Shown: positions 18,071 through 27,851 of the stretch, piece by piece | Position numbering within the stretch: the first letter of the stretch is position 1 | How the letters are laid out: each line of letters begins with the position of its first letter | Source: Undibacterium sp. | GTDB lineage: Bacteria > Pseudomonadota > Gammaproteobacteria > Burkholderiales > Burkholderiaceae_D | Direction of reading: 5' to 3' | Assembly: GCA_030645915.1 (NCBI GenBank) | Contig: JAUSNO010000022.1 | Coordinates: 1 to 60,717 of the forward strand | DNA length: 60,717 bases | Notes under the pieces: generated by a model | Seen by the model: the letters and a program-made list of their open reading frames with translations, nothing else | Database searches by the model: none | What the model was told of the DNA's origin: nothing | Made by a program: the position numbers and the translations under genes

Positions 18071-19876
18071 ATGACCCAAGTCGCCTTCCCCAAACTGCTG
18101 TCATCGCAGATCGCCTTCGATATCGCCCGCACGATACTCGATGGCTTTGACAAGCATTACCGCCTGTTCCGTTCCACCAGCCAGGGGGCAAAAAAGCATT
18201 TTGAAACCGGTAACTGGAAGGCCGCGCAGCTTGCCGCGCGTGAGCGCATCGGCTTTTATGATGCGCGCGCCCGAGAGTGCGTGCAATTACTGGAAGACGA
18301 GTACGAAGAAGAAGACCTGAGCGATGAAGTCTGGCGCGAGGTCAAGCTGCATTACATGGGTTTGCTGATCGACCATCTGCGGCCGGAATTGGCCGAGACC
18401 TTTTTCAATACGGTCTGCACCAAGCTGTTGCACCGCACCTATTTCAATAACGATTTCATTTTCCTGCGCCCGGCCACCGCCACCGAATATCTGGAGAACG
18501 AAGACACGCCGCCGACTTACCGCGTGTATTACCCGGCAACCGATGGCCTCAATTACACGCTCAAGCGCATCGTCACCAACTTCCAGCTCAATGCCAGTTT
18601 TGCCGATCTGAACCGCGATGTCGCACTGGTCGAGGCGCGCCTGCGGACAATTTTTGGCGCTGACCGGTTGGAGCCGAACCACCAGATCCAGGTGCTGGCG
18701 AATCTGTTTTACCGCAACAAGTCTGCCTATCTGATCGGCAAGGGCATCAACGGCAACCGGGAATATCCTTTCGTCGTACCGATCATGCACAACCGCAAGG
18801 GCGAGCTGGTGCTCGATACCGTCTTGTTCGACACCATGCAGATCACGGTGCTGTTCTCTTTCACGCGCGCCTACTTCATGGTCGATATGGAAGTGCCGTC
18901 AGCGTATGTGCAGTTTATCCGCAGCATCTTGCCGAAGAAGCCGCGCAGCGAGATTTACACCATGATAGGCTTGCAAAAGCATGGCAAAAACCTGTTCTAT
19001 CGCGACTTTCTGCATCACCTCAAATACTCGTCCGACATCATCGAAGCCGCCCCAGGTATCCGCGGTCTGGTGATGCTGGTGTTTGCGCTGCCATCCTTCC
19101 CTTATGTGTTCAAGCTGATCAAGGATTATTTCCCCGCCCCCAAGGAAACTACCAAGGCGCTGATCAAGGAAAAATATCTGCTGGTGAAAAATCACGACCG
19201 CGTTGGCCGCATGGCCGATACGCTGGAATATTCCGATGTCGCCTTTCCGCGCGAGCGTTTTTCTGAAGAGTTGCTCGCAGAAATTAAAAAATATGCACCT
19301 TCCTTGCTGGAAGTGAGCAATGATGAAATCATCATCAAGCATCTTTACATAGAGCGCCGCATGACCCCGCTCAATATTTGGCTGACGGAAGCCGAACAGC
19401 GCGGCGACGATGCGGCGATCGAGCATGGCCTGATCGAATATGGTAACGCCATCAAGGATCTGGTCGGCGCGAACATTTTCCCCGGCGATATGCTGTACAA
19501 GAACTTCGGCGTCACGCGCCACGGCCGCGTGGTGTTCTACGATTACGACGAGATCGAATACATCACCGACTGCAAGTTCCGCACCATTCCATTGCCGCGC
19601 AATGAGGAAGACGAGATGGCGGCCGAGCCTTGGTATCCGATCGCCAAAAATGATGTTTTCCCCGAACAATTCGGTACTTTTTTGTTGGGCAATGTCAAGG
19701 TGCGCAAGTACTTCATGCTCCATCATGCGGATCTGCTGACGGCGGCGTATTGGCAAGGGCGCCAGCAACGCATTCTTGACGGCAAAGTGGATGATGTCTT
19801 CCCGTATCCGCAGGAAATCCGTTTCTGCAATCAGACCAAGCCAGAAGTGGCATGCGCCAGTAGCGAAAAAAATTGA
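18071..19876 (+). CDS. aceK: Isocitrate dehydrogenase kinase/phosphatase
   Basis: A bifunctional 601-residue enzyme that phosphorylates isocitrate dehydrogenase (inactivating it) or dephosphorylates it, thereby directing isocitrate into the glyoxylate bypass during growth on acetyl-CoA-yielding substrates. Family blocks include [18 protein letters not shown] at the start and the C-terminal kinase lobe with [21 protein letters not shown]. Length is normal. It lies inside the leucine-degradation region, apart from isocitrate lyase/malate synthase genes, which are not in this window. That placement fits the acetyl-CoA output of leucine breakdown. Confidence 0.96.
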   Translation: MTQVAFPKLLSSQIAFDIARTILDGFDKHYRLFRSTSQGAKKHFETGNWKAAQLAARERIGFYDARARECVQLLEDEYEEEDLSDEVWREVKLHYMGLLIDHLRPELAETFFNTVCTKLLHRTYFNNDFIFLRPATATEYLENEDTPPTYRVYYPATDGLNYTLKRIVTNFQLNASFADLNRDVALVEARLRTIFGADRLEPNHQIQVLANLFYRNKSAYLIGKGINGNREYPFVVPIMHNRKGELVLDTVLFDTMQITVLFSFTRAYFMVDMEVPSAYVQFIRSILPKKPRSEIYTMIGLQKHGKNLFYRDFLHHLKYSSDIIEAAPGIRGLVMLVFALPSFPYVFKLIKDYFPAPKETTKALIKEKYLLVKNHDRVGRMADTLEYSDVAFPRERFSEELLAEIKKYAPSLLEVSNDEIIIKHLYIERRMTPLNIWLTEAEQRGDDAAIEHGLIEYGNAIKDLVGANIFPGDMLYKNFGVTRHGRVVFYDYDEIEYITDCKFRTIPLPRNEEDEMAAEPWYPIAKNDVFPEQFGTFLLGNVKVRKYFMLHHADLLTAAYWQGRQQRILDGKVDDVFPYPQEIRFCNQTKPEVACASSEKN

Positions 19877-19921
19877 AACCCCTTTTTTTAATCTAATGTG
19901 AAGTTAACACCGGAGAATAAA

Positions 19922-21118
19922 ATGAATGATCCTATCGTAATCGTTGGCGCCGCCCGCACTCCCATGGGCGCGTTTCAAAGTGACTTCGCCAGCCTGACTG
20001 CCAGCCAATTGGGTGCAGTGGCCATCAAGGCCGCGGTAGAACGCGCCGGTGTGAAGCCGGAGCTGATCGAGGAAGTTTTATTCGGCAATTGCCTGATGGC
20101 AGGCCAGGGCCAGGCACCAGCGCGCCAGGCCTTGCTGGCGGCGGGTTTGCCGGTATCGACAGGTGCCGTCACCCTGTCAAAAATGTGCGGCTCTGCCATG
20201 AAGGCAACCATGATGGCGTTTGATTCCATCAGCGCCGGCAGCAATGAAATTCTGGTCACCGGCGGCATGGAATCGATGACCAATGCGCCTTACCTGATCC
20301 CGAAAGCGCGCGGCGGTTACCGCATCGGCCACGGCATGATCATGGACCACATGATGCTCGATGGTCTGGAAGATGCTTATCTGAGGGACGAGAAAGGCGG
20401 AGGCCGCTCAATGGGCACCTTTGCCGAAGATTGCGCGGCCAAATACGAATTCACGCGTGAAGCGCAAGACGCGTTCGCCATCGCCTCCGTCAAGCGCGCG
20501 CAGGCGGCCACGGCCGATGGTTCATTCGCATGGGAAATCGCTCCGGTCACAGTGTCTGGCCGCAGCGGCGATGTCATCATCGACAAGGATGAAGGTCCGC
20601 TGAAAGCCAAGTTAGACAAAATCCCGGCCCTGAAACCAGCCTTCAAAAAAGACGGCACGATTACCGCCGCATCCTCCTCCTCGATCAACGATGGTGCTGC
20701 CGCACTGGTATTGATGCGCGAATCCAAGGCCAGAGAACTCGGCCTGACCGTGATCGCCAAGATACTCGGCCATGCCACCCATGCACAGGAACCGGGCTGG
20801 TTCACGACTGCACCAGTCGGCGCGATCAACAAGCTGTACAAAAAACTAGGCTGGACCACAGCCGATGTCGACCTGTTTGAAATCAATGAAGCGTTCGCGG
20901 CGGTGCCGATGGCTGCCATGCATGACCTGGGCATCACGCATGAACAGATCAACGTACACGGCGGCGCCTGCGCCTTGGGTCACCCTATCGGTGCATCCGG
21001 TGCGCGCATCATCGTGACCCTGATCGGCGCGCTGAAAAAGCAGGGCAAGAAGCGCGGTGTCGCTTCGCTTTGTATCGGTGGCGGTGAGGGCACCGCCATG
21101 GCGATCGAACTAATGTAA
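19922..21118 (+). CDS. Acetyl-CoA C-acetyltransferase (thiolase)
   Basis: A 398-residue thiolase interconverting two acetyl-CoA and acetoacetyl-CoA. The nucleophilic cysteine is C89 in SKMCGSAMKA, and the second pair is H354 (GGACALGHPIG) and C384 (SLCIGGGEG). CGGAG at 19911 supports ATG 19922. In this setting it can thiolyse acetoacetyl-CoA made from the acetoacetate released by LiuE; a CoA-transferase or acetoacetyl-CoA synthetase is not present in the window. It could also serve polyhydroxybutyrate synthesis, so no symbol is assigned. Confidence 0.93.
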   Translation: MNDPIVIVGAARTPMGAFQSDFASLTASQLGAVAIKAAVERAGVKPELIEEVLFGNCLMAGQGQAPARQALLAAGLPVSTGAVTLSKMCGSAMKATMMAFDSISAGSNEILVTGGMESMTNAPYLIPKARGGYRIGHGMIMDHMMLDGLEDAYLRDEKGGGRSMGTFAEDCAAKYEFTREAQDAFAIASVKRAQAATADGSFAWEIAPVTVSGRSGDVIIDKDEGPLKAKLDKIPALKPAFKKDGTITAASSSSINDGAAALVLMRESKARELGLTVIAKILGHATHAQEPGWFTTAPVGAINKLYKKLGWTTADVDLFEINEAFAAVPMAAMHDLGITHEQINVHGGACALGHPIGASGARIIVTLIGALKKQGKKRGVASLCIGGGEGTAMAIELM

Positions 21119-21121
21119 TAA

Positions 21122-21186
21122 GGTAGGGTGCGCCATGCGCACCTTTTTGCCAGCAATAACCATCGGTGCGCATGGCGCACCCTACC
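21122..21186. repeat. GTAG-type REP pair in inverted arrangement, GGTGCGC variant
   Basis: Two perfect inverted 22-nt arms (21122-21143 and 21165-21186) are separated by 21 nt. Each arm is itself GTAG followed by a palindrome (GTAGGGTGCGCCATGCGCAC), the architecture of RAYT-associated REP sequences paired as a BIME. It fills the gap between the thiolase stop and the next start. Confidence 0.85.
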
Positions 21187-21202
21187 GAAATAAAGAAACA
21201 AC

Positions 21203-22336
21203 ATGCTACTCACGCCAGAACACGAAATGATCCGCGACGCCGTGCGCGCCTTTGCGCAAGAACGATTGGTTCCCAACGCGGCACGCTGGGACAAGGAGCA
21301 TCATTTTCCGGCGCAGGAGCTGAAAGAGCTGGCGCAGATGGGTGCCTATGGTGTGGCCGTGCCTGAGGAGTTTGGCGGCGCCGGGATGGATTATCTGTCT
21401 CTGGCCTTGGTGCTGGAAGAAGTCGCAGCCGGTGACGGCGGCACTTCTACCGTGATTTCGGTGAACAATTGCCCAGTCTGCTCCATCGCCATGATGTACG
21501 CCAACGATGCGCAGAAAAAACAATGGCTAACTCCACTGGCGCAAGGCGAGATGCTCGGCGCATTTTGCCTGACCGAACCACATGCCGGCAGCGACGCGTC
21601 TGAATTGCGCACTACCGCCAGGCTTGATGGCGGCCATTATGTGTTGAATGGCGTCAAACAATTCATCACCAGCGGCAAGCATGCCGATGTGGCGATTGTC
21701 ATGGCAGTGACCGATAAGGCTGCGGGCAAGCGCGGTATCAGCGCGTTCTGGGTCGATACCAAAACGCCCGGATATATCGTCGCTAGCCTGGAACAGAAGA
21801 TGGGCCAGCACTCATCCGATACGGCGCAGATCCTGTTCGAAAATTGCCGCGTGCCAGTCGAAAATCTGATCGGTGAAGAAGGCCAGGGTTACAAGATTGC
21901 GCTATCGGGATTGGAAGGCGGCCGCATTGGCATCGCCTCGCAATCGGTAGGCATGGCGCGTGCAGCGTTTGAATCTGCGCTGGCCTACGCCAAAGACCGC
22001 ACCAGTTTTGGTAAGACGATTTTTGAACATCAATCGGTGCAATTCAAGCTGGCCGACATGGCCACCCAGATCGAGGCGGCACGCCAGCTGATCTGGCATG
22101 CTGCCAGCATGAAAGACGCCGGCTTGCCGTGCCTGAAAGAAGCGGCGATGGCGAAGTTATTCGCCTCTGAAATGGCCGAGAAAGTCTGCTCGGATGCGAT
22201 ACAGATTTACGGTGGCTACGGCTATGTCAGCGATTTTCCGGTAGAGCGCATCTACCGTGATGTGCGGGTGTGTCAGATCTATGAAGGCACTTCGGATATC
22301 CAGAAAATACTGATCGCCCGTGCGCTGAGTGCATGA
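21203..22336 (+). CDS. Short-chain acyl-CoA dehydrogenase
   Basis: A 377-residue FAD enzyme of the acyl-CoA dehydrogenase family. FCLTEPHAGSDASELRTTA and KQFITSGKHADVAIVMAVT bind FAD and substrate. Unlike LiuA, the catalytic base is in the usual C-terminal place, E361 in CQIYEGTSDIQ. This makes it a butyryl/methylbutyryl-type dehydrogenase, probably acting on another branched or short acyl-CoA alongside LiuA. The ribosome site is weak because a REP pair ends 16 nt upstream. Confidence 0.9.
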   Translation: MLLTPEHEMIRDAVRAFAQERLVPNAARWDKEHHFPAQELKELAQMGAYGVAVPEEFGGAGMDYLSLALVLEEVAAGDGGTSTVISVNNCPVCSIAMMYANDAQKKQWLTPLAQGEMLGAFCLTEPHAGSDASELRTTARLDGGHYVLNGVKQFITSGKHADVAIVMAVTDKAAGKRGISAFWVDTKTPGYIVASLEQKMGQHSSDTAQILFENCRVPVENLIGEEGQGYKIALSGLEGGRIGIASQSVGMARAAFESALAYAKDRTSFGKTIFEHQSVQFKLADMATQIEAARQLIWHAASMKDAGLPCLKEAAMAKLFASEMAEKVCSDAIQIYGGYGYVSDFPVERIYRDVRVCQIYEGTSDIQKILIARALSA

Positions 22337-22364
22337 AACAAAAGTAAAAAATAGGAAGTCAACA

Positions 22365-22970
22365 ATGAGTGCCACCATAGAATACTGGTTTGATTTTGTT
22401 TCGCCGTATGCCTATATCGCAGCGCAGTCAATTGAAGCGCTGGCGGCAAAATACGGCCGCAGCGTAGAGTGGAAGCCGGTGTTGCTCGGGGCCGTGTTTA
22501 AAAACACGGGTTCTATGCCCTTGACCATGCGCCCTCCTGTCATGTCTGACTACTTTAAGCATGATTTTCAACGTTCGGCGCGCTTTGCCAAACTACCGTT
22601 CGTGTTGCCTGATCCATTTCCGATCAACACGCAAAATACCGCCAGAGTGTGTTTGTGGATGCAGCAGGTAGCGCCACAACGGGTGGGTGAGTTTGTCCGT
22701 AGCGTGACGCGTGCCTATTTCAGCGCCCCGGCAGCAATCAATGATGCCGCCTGGTTATCCGCTCATGTGCAGGCGATGGGCCTGGATGGCGCCGCAGCAG
22801 CCGCCGCATGTGACGATCCCATCTTCAAGGATCAGCTCAAGCAGGCTTGTGAACAGGCGGTGGCGCAAGGTGTTTTTGGCGCACCGTGGATAGTCATAGA
22901 CGGGGAAGCATTCTGGGGTAATGATCGCTTGCCGCAGGTAGAAGCATGGCTGGCAAACGGTGGTTTTTGA
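22365..22970 (+). CDS. 2-hydroxychromene-2-carboxylate isomerase-like protein (DsbA-fold, kappa-class GST type)
   Basis: The 201-residue protein begins with ATIEYWFDFVSPYAYIAAQS, where Ser-Pro-Tyr replaces the CxxC of DsbA, as in glutathione-dependent HCCA isomerases and kappa-class transferases. GVFGAPWIVIDGEAFWGNDRL is the C-terminal thioredoxin-fold signature. It may use glutathione on an aromatic or CoA-linked substrate, but the family is often found beside acyl-CoA genes without a known role. AGGAAG at 22353 supports the start at 22365. Confidence 0.88.
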   Translation: MSATIEYWFDFVSPYAYIAAQSIEALAAKYGRSVEWKPVLLGAVFKNTGSMPLTMRPPVMSDYFKHDFQRSARFAKLPFVLPDPFPINTQNTARVCLWMQQVAPQRVGEFVRSVTRAYFSAPAAINDAAWLSAHVQAMGLDGAAAAAACDDPIFKDQLKQACEQAVAQGVFGAPWIVIDGEAFWGNDRLPQVEAWLANGGF

Positions 22971-23005
22971 ACCTAAATGATTCAATCGATGACTCGGAGA
23001 CGAAA

Positions 23006-23407
23006 ATGAAAAAAGGTTACAAGCAATTGGTAGACGAAGCTAGCGCAGAGATCAAGACTTATAGCGTGGCAGAAGCGCTGGCAAAGATGCATGAGCCGCA
23101 CGTGCAATTCATCGACGTGCGTGATATCCGCGAGCTGGAGCGTGAAGGCATTGTCCCCGGCGCTTTCCATGCGCCGCGCGGCATGATCGAATTCTGGGTT
23201 GATCCTGAATCGCCGTATTACAAACCGGTATTCGGCGAGCGCAAGGAATTCATTTTGTTTTGCGCCGCGGGCTGGCGCAGCGCGCTGACGACTAAAGCCG
23301 TGCAAGACATGGGGCTGGAAAACGTTGCCCATATCGACGGCGGTTTTACTGCATGGAAGGCCGCGGGCGCCCCGGTTGCAGTCAAACAAAGCAAGCCGAT
23401 AAAATGA
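23006..23407 (+). CDS. Rhodanese-domain sulfurtransferase
   Basis: A 133-residue single rhodanese domain. VQFIDVRDIRELEREGIVPGAFHAPRG is the N-terminal half. The active loop FCAAGWRSA carries the persulfide-forming C86, and HIDGGFTAWKAAG closes the fold. The start at 23006 has CGGAGA upstream. An earlier in-frame ATG inside the isomerase gene is less likely. Its stop overlaps the next start (ATGA), indicating coupled translation. The sulfur acceptor is unknown. Confidence 0.88.
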   Translation: MKKGYKQLVDEASAEIKTYSVAEALAKMHEPHVQFIDVRDIRELEREGIVPGAFHAPRGMIEFWVDPESPYYKPVFGERKEFILFCAAGWRSALTTKAVQDMGLENVAHIDGGFTAWKAAGAPVAVKQSKPIK

Positions 23408-23778
23408 TGTGTCCTTGCGGCTCAGGAAAATTGTTTGATGCCTGCTGCGGCCCCTATCTTGCAGGTACAGCCATCGCGCCGACGGCAGAAGCCCTGATGC
23501 GCTCGCGCTATTGCGCGTACAGCCTGAAGGACGAAGCCTACCTGCGCGCCACCTGGGATGAACGGACGCTGCCGGATGAACAATTGGTGCATGACGATCC
23601 CACCCAGTGGCTGGGTCTGGAAGTGAAGCAGCATACGCCGGATGGCGACAGCGCCACGGTGGAGTTTGTTGCACGATACAAGATAGGTGGGCGTGCGCAT
23701 CGCCTGCATGAAGTGAGCCGTTTTGTGCGCTATGACGGTCGTTGGTATTACGTGGATGGCAGTTTCCCAAAAAAGTAG
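23404..23778 (+). CDS. YchJ-family protein with N-terminal SEC-C zinc motif
   Basis: The 124-residue protein opens with CPCGSGKLFDACCGPYL, a zinc-binding SEC-C motif. An NTF2-like alpha/beta domain characteristic of YchJ (ALMRSRYCAYSLKDEAYLRATW and the ending WYYVDGSF) follows. The role of the family is not established. Translation is coupled to the rhodanese by a 4-nt ATGA overlap, and a second ATG at 23407 could also serve. Confidence 0.87.
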   Translation: MMCPCGSGKLFDACCGPYLAGTAIAPTAEALMRSRYCAYSLKDEAYLRATWDERTLPDEQLVHDDPTQWLGLEVKQHTPDGDSATVEFVARYKIGGRAHRLHEVSRFVRYDGRWYYVDGSFPKK

Positions 23779-23807
23779 TTACAAAGTTAAATACGAAGAG
23801 ATAACAA

Positions 23808-25430
23808 ATGACGACCCTAGATTCCAAACTCAACAGCCGTTCTGAAGACTTCAAGGCCAACGCTGCCGCCATGCAGCGCGTGGTCGATGACCTGAAAGAG
23901 AAGGTCGCGAAGATCGCACTTGGCGGCGGTGATGCTGCACGCGACAAGCATCTGGCACGCGGCAAACTGTTGCCGCGTGATCGTGTGCAAACCTTGCTCG
24001 ATGCCGGTACGCCGTTTCTGGAATTCTCCCAGCTCGCTGCCTACAACATGTACAAAGAAAAAAGCGGCCTCGATGCCGCACCTTCCGCTGGCGTGATTAC
24101 CGGCATAGGCCGCGTGGCCGGGCAAGAGTGTGTGATCGTCTGTAACGACGCCACGGTCAAGGGCGGCACCTACTATCCGCTGACAGTCAAAAAGCATCTG
24201 CGCGCGCAGGAAATCGCCGAGCAGAATAATCTTCCCTGTATTTATCTGGTCGATAGCGGCGGCGCGAATTTGCCGAATCAGGAAGACGTCTTCCCCGACC
24301 GTGATCATTTCGGCCGCATCTTCTTTAACCAGGCCACCATGTCTTCCAAGGGCATACCGCAAATCGCGGTGGTGATGGGCTCGTGTACCGCTGGCGGCGC
24401 GTATGTGCCGGCGATGAGCGATGAATCGATTATCGTCAAGAACCAGGGCACGATTTTTCTGGCTGGCCCGCCTTTGGTCAAGGCCGCTACCGGCGAAGTG
24501 GTCAGTGCCGAAGATTTGGGTGGCGGTGATGTGCATACGCGTATGTCCGGCGTGGCTGATCATCTGGCGCAAAACGATACGCATGCCTTGTCGATGGCGC
24601 GCACTATCGTCGCTAACCTCAACCGCCAGAAGCCGCAGCAGATGGTATTGAAAGCAGTGGAAGAGCCGAAGTTTCCCGCGCAAGAATTGTATGGCGTGAT
24701 CCCGGCCGATACGCGCAAGCCGTTTGATGTGCGCGAGGTGATTGCGCGCGTGGTCGATGGCAGCCATTTTGACGAATTCAAGGCGCGCTACGGCACCACG
24801 CTGGTCTGCGGCTTTGCGCATATCCACGGCATGCCGGTTGGCATCATCGCGAATAACGGGATTTTGTTTTCCGAGTCCGCCTTGAAAGGCACGCACTTTA
24901 TCGAGCTGTGCTGCCAGCGCAAGATCCCGCTGGTGTTCCTGCAAAACATCACCGGCTTCATGGTTGGCCGCAAGTACGAAAACGAGGGCATCGCGCGCAA
25001 CGGCGCCAAGATGGTGAGTGCCGTCGCCACCGCCAATGTGCCTAAGTTCACGGTGATTATCGGCGGCAGTTTCGGCGCCGGTAACTACGGCATGTGCGGC
25101 CGCGCCTTCTCGCCGCGCTTCATGTGGATGTGGCCGAATGCGCGCATCAGCGTCATGGGCGGCGAGCAAGCCGCCAGCGTTCTCGCCACCGTCAAGCGCG
25201 ATGGCATAGAAGCCAAGGGCGGCGCCTGGACAGCGGAGGAGGAAGACGCCTTCAAGCAACCGATCAAGGATCAGTACGAGCACCAGGGCCATCCTTATTA
25301 CGCCTCGGCGCGCCTGTGGGATGACGGCGTGATTGATCCCGCCGATACGCGCATGGTATTGGGGCTGGGTCTGTCGGCGGCATTGAATGCGCCGATACCG
25401 GATGTGAAGTTTGGTTTGTTCAGAATGTAA
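23808..25430 (+). CDS. liuB: Methylcrotonyl-CoA carboxylase, carboxyltransferase (beta) subunit
   Basis: The 540-residue subunit transfers the carboxyl group from carboxybiotin to 3-methylcrotonyl-CoA, giving 3-methylglutaconyl-CoA. N- and C-terminal crotonase-like carboxyltransferase domains are seen. [20 protein letters not shown] and [27 protein letters not shown] hold the oxyanion-hole and CoA-binding elements, and [24 protein letters not shown] is specific for methylcrotonyl/geranyl-CoA carboxylases. The biotin-carrying partner LiuD is encoded 5.5 kb further on, beyond the biotin operon. GAAGAG precedes ATG 23808. Confidence 0.95.
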   Translation: MTTLDSKLNSRSEDFKANAAAMQRVVDDLKEKVAKIALGGGDAARDKHLARGKLLPRDRVQTLLDAGTPFLEFSQLAAYNMYKEKSGLDAAPSAGVITGIGRVAGQECVIVCNDATVKGGTYYPLTVKKHLRAQEIAEQNNLPCIYLVDSGGANLPNQEDVFPDRDHFGRIFFNQATMSSKGIPQIAVVMGSCTAGGAYVPAMSDESIIVKNQGTIFLAGPPLVKAATGEVVSAEDLGGGDVHTRMSGVADHLAQNDTHALSMARTIVANLNRQKPQQMVLKAVEEPKFPAQELYGVIPADTRKPFDVREVIARVVDGSHFDEFKARYGTTLVCGFAHIHGMPVGIIANNGILFSESALKGTHFIELCCQRKIPLVFLQNITGFMVGRKYENEGIARNGAKMVSAVATANVPKFTVIIGGSFGAGNYGMCGRAFSPRFMWMWPNARISVMGGEQAASVLATVKRDGIEAKGGAWTAEEEDAFKQPIKDQYEHQGHPYYASARLWDDGVIDPADTRMVLGLGLSAALNAPIPDVKFGLFRM

Positions 25431-25446
25431 ATTCGGATGTAAATTT

Positions 25447-25512
25447 GGTAGGGCGGGTGCAACCCGCGCTGTGGATCTGTTCACTAACGGCGCGGGTTGC
25501 ACCCGCCCTACC
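25447..25512. repeat. GTAG-type REP pair in inverted arrangement, GCGGGT variant
   Basis: Two perfect inverted 23-nt arms (25447-25469 and 25490-25512) share the core GTAGGGCGGGTGCAACCCGC. It is GTAG plus a GCGGGT/ACCCGC palindrome with a GCA loop. The same REP flanks the RAYT gene near 39.9 kb. Confidence 0.9.
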
Positions 25513-25540
25513 AGTCATTGATTGCTAGTAAGGAGGAACG

Positions 25541-26323
25541 ATGTTTCACACACTGGAATTGATGCGTGACAATCGCGTCGCAACGGTGACCTTGAACCGC
25601 CCTGATGTCAGGAACGCCTTCAACGAAACCACGATCGCCGAGCTGACGCAGGCTTTCGGCGTTTTGGGCGCAGACGACAGCATTCGCGCTATCGTGCTGG
25701 CCGCGAATGGAGTGGCATTCTGCGCCGGTGCCGATCTGAACTGGATGAAGAAGATGGCAGACTATACCTACGATGAAAACCTCGCGGATGCCGGTCAGCT
25801 GGCAACGATGTTGCATACGATATACAGCTGTCCCAAGCCAGTCGTCGCCAAAGTGCAGGGCGATTGCTATGCCGGCGGTATGGGTCTGGTGGCGGCCTGC
25901 GATATCGTTGTGAGCGTGGATAGCGCGCATTTTTGCTTGAGCGAAGTCAAGCTAGGCTTGATACCGGCGACGATTTCACCGTATGTCATCAAAGCCATGG
26001 GCGAAAATGCGGCACGCCGTTATTTTCTGACTGCAGAGCGTTTCAGTGCAGCCGAAGCGCACCGCATAGGTTTTGCGCATGAGGTGGTGGCGGCAGAAAT
26101 GTTAGACGCCAAAGTGGCGGAGCTGGTCAAGGCGCTGGTCAGCAATAGCCCGAACGCGGTCAGGCAGGCCAAGACGCTGGTGCGCGAGGTCGGCGGCAGG
26201 GCGATCACGGCGGAGTTGATCGCCGGCACGGTACAGGAGATCGCGCAGATACGCGCATCGGATGAAGGACGCGAAGGCGTGCGCTCGTTTCTGGAAAAGC
26301 GTAAGCCAGATTGGTTGAATTAA
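25541..26323 (+). CDS. liuC: Methylglutaconyl-CoA hydratase (enoyl-CoA hydratase family)
   Basis: This 260-residue crotonase-fold enzyme should hydrate 3-methylglutaconyl-CoA to HMG-CoA. The CoA/oxyanion elements are GVAFCAGADLNWMKKMADYT and GDCYAGGMGLVAACDIVV. SEVKLGLIPATISPYVI lies at the position of the catalytic glutamate loop. The substrate assignment rests on position between liuB and liuD. A strong AAGGAGG ribosome site lies just upstream, immediately after a REP pair. Confidence 0.92.
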   Translation: MFHTLELMRDNRVATVTLNRPDVRNAFNETTIAELTQAFGVLGADDSIRAIVLAANGVAFCAGADLNWMKKMADYTYDENLADAGQLATMLHTIYSCPKPVVAKVQGDCYAGGMGLVAACDIVVSVDSAHFCLSEVKLGLIPATISPYVIKAMGENAARRYFLTAERFSAAEAHRIGFAHEVVAAEMLDAKVAELVKALVSNSPNAVRQAKTLVREVGGRAITAELIAGTVQEIAQIRASDEGREGVRSFLEKRKPDWLN

Positions 26324-26336
26324 GTAGCAAAAAAAT

Positions 26337-26368
26337 AAGCCTCTCCGCGTAAGCGGGAGAGAGGGCTT
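26337..26368. repeat. CTCCCGC-type inverted repeat, family D, degenerate copy
   Basis: AAGCCTCTCCGCGTAAGCGG and its partner GCGGGAGAGAGGGCTT form an imperfect hairpin right after liuC. There is no T tract, so it is grouped with the CTCCCGC/GCGGGAG repeats around 33 kb rather than called a terminator, although it may act as one. Confidence 0.5.
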
Positions 26369-26392
26369 AAGATGTCAGTATTGCAAATGTGA

Positions 26393-26454
26393 CACGCACT
26401 ATCCATGCGGCTTCCAGGCCGTTTATGCCCGAAAAGGCGCATGGATAGTGCGTG
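26393..26454. repeat. Dispersed inverted repeat, family A, copy 4
   Basis: Perfectly complementary 17-nt arms, CACGCACTATCCATGCG (26393-26409) and CGCATGGATAGTGCGTG (26438-26454), are separated by 28 nt. It lies between liuC and bioA, 36 bp before the biotin operon start. Confidence 0.85.
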
Positions 26455-26489
26455 GTAAAATCTGCGGTTGAGTAAAAAATGGAGTTGGA

Positions 26490-27851
26490 TTGAATTTACC
26501 TATGAAAACAGAAGGCGTCGCCTTAGACTGGGTAGCGCGTAGCCTGAAAAGTGTCTGGCATCCGTGCACGCAGATGCAGCACCACGAGACTGTGCCGCTG
26601 ATCCCGGTCAGCCACGGTCGCGGTGCCTGGCTGTTTGATACCGAAGGCAAGCGCTATCTCGATGGCATCAGCTCGTGGTGGGTCAACCTGTTCGGCCACG
26701 CCAATCCGCGCATCAATACAGCGCTCAAGGACCAGCTGGATAAACTCGAACACGCGATGCTGGCAGGCTTTACCCATGAGCCGGTGGTCAGGTTGTCGGA
26801 AAAACTTTCGGCGCTGACTGGCGGCGTGCTCGGTCATTGCTTCTACGCTTCCGATGGCGCCTCCGCCACCGAGATTTCCCTGAAGATGAGCTTTCATTTC
26901 TGGCGCAACAGCGGCCAGTCCGAGAAGCAGGAATTCATTTGCCTCAAGGGCAGTTATCACGGCGAAACCATCGGTGCGCTGGCTGTCACCGATGTCGCTT
27001 TATTCAGAGATGCGTACGGCCCTTTGCTGAACAAGGCGCACGTGGTGGCTTCGCCCGATGCGCGTCAGGCGATAGCAGGCGAAAGCGCGGCCGACGTGGC
27101 GCGCCATGCCGCCGCCGATCTGGAACGCTGTCTGCAGGAACGCGCCGGTAAAATCGCCGCCGTCATCATCGAGCCGCTGGTGCAATGCGCCACCGGCATG
27201 GCCATGCACGACCCCGAATATTTGCGTTTGGTCAGAGCGTTGTGTGACCAGTATCAGGTTCACATGATCGCCGATGAAATCGCGGTAGGTTGCGGCCGCA
27301 CCGGCACTTTTTTCGCTTGCGAAAGCGCCGGTATCTGGCCGGATTTTGTCTGCCTCTCCAAAGGCATCAGCGGCGGCTATCTGCCCTTGTCGCTGGTGAT
27401 GACGCGTGATGAAATTTATCAGGGCTTCTATCACAGCGACGTCCGCCGAGGCTTTTTGCATTCGCATTCCTACACCGGCAATCCGCTGGCTTGCCGCGCC
27501 GCGCTGGCGACGCTGGAGATTTTCGAGACCGATGATGTGCTGGCACAAAACCGCGTCAAGGCGGCCGCGATTACGCAGGCCTTGCAGCCCTTGGCGCAAC
27601 ATGAGAAAGTCATCAACTTCCGTCAGCAAGGCATGATCTGGGCCTTTGATGCAGTGCTGGACGATGCCGCCGCCAGCACATTTTCACGACGTTTTTTCAG
27701 CACCGCGCTGGAGCAGGAATTGCTGTTGCGCCCGATAGGAAAAACCGTGTATCTGATGCCTCCGTATATCCTGAATCAGGAAGAGATCAGCAATCTTGGC
27801 GAGTGTGTTTTGCGCGTTTTTAACGCAACAACCGCTGGAAGACCAATATGA
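26490..27851 (+). CDS. bioA: Adenosylmethionine-8-amino-7-oxononanoate aminotransferase
   Basis: This PLP enzyme makes 7,8-diaminopelargonate from 7-keto-8-aminopelargonate using S-adenosylmethionine. [19 protein letters not shown] at the start, [19 protein letters not shown], and the PLP lysine in [13 protein letters not shown] (about K291) are BioA hallmarks. The start is uncertain. TTG 26490 has GGAG five bases upstream, while ATG 26502 is four codons later and lies far from that site. The stop overlaps bioF (ATGA). It heads a compact bioA-F-D-B operon set between liuC and liuD. Confidence 0.95.
   Translation: MNLPMKTEGVALDWVARSLKSVWHPCTQMQHHETVPLIPVSHGRGAWLFDTEGKRYLDGISSWWVNLFGHANPRINTALKDQLDKLEHAMLAGFTHEPVVRLSEKLSALTGGVLGHCFYASDGASATEISLKMSFHFWRNSGQSEKQEFICLKGSYHGETIGALAVTDVALFRDAYGPLLNKAHVVASPDARQAIAGESAADVARHAAADLERCLQERAGKIAAVIIEPLVQCATGMAMHDPEYLRLVRALCDQYQVHMIADEIAVGCGRTGTFFACESAGIWPDFVCLSKGISGGYLPLSLVMTRDEIYQGFYHSDVRRGFLHSHSYTGNPLACRAALATLEIFETDDVLAQNRVKAAAITQALQPLAQHEKVINFRQQGMIWAFDAVLDDAAASTFSRRFFSTALEQELLLRPIGKTVYLMPPYILNQEEISNLGECVLRVFNATTAGRPI

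Noticed and set aside
23817..25502. Long minus-strand open frame (561 codons) opposite liuB
   Set aside because: Its translation has no family features and is rich in His/Arg/Ala, as expected from the antisense of a high-GC gene. liuB on the plus strand is unambiguous.
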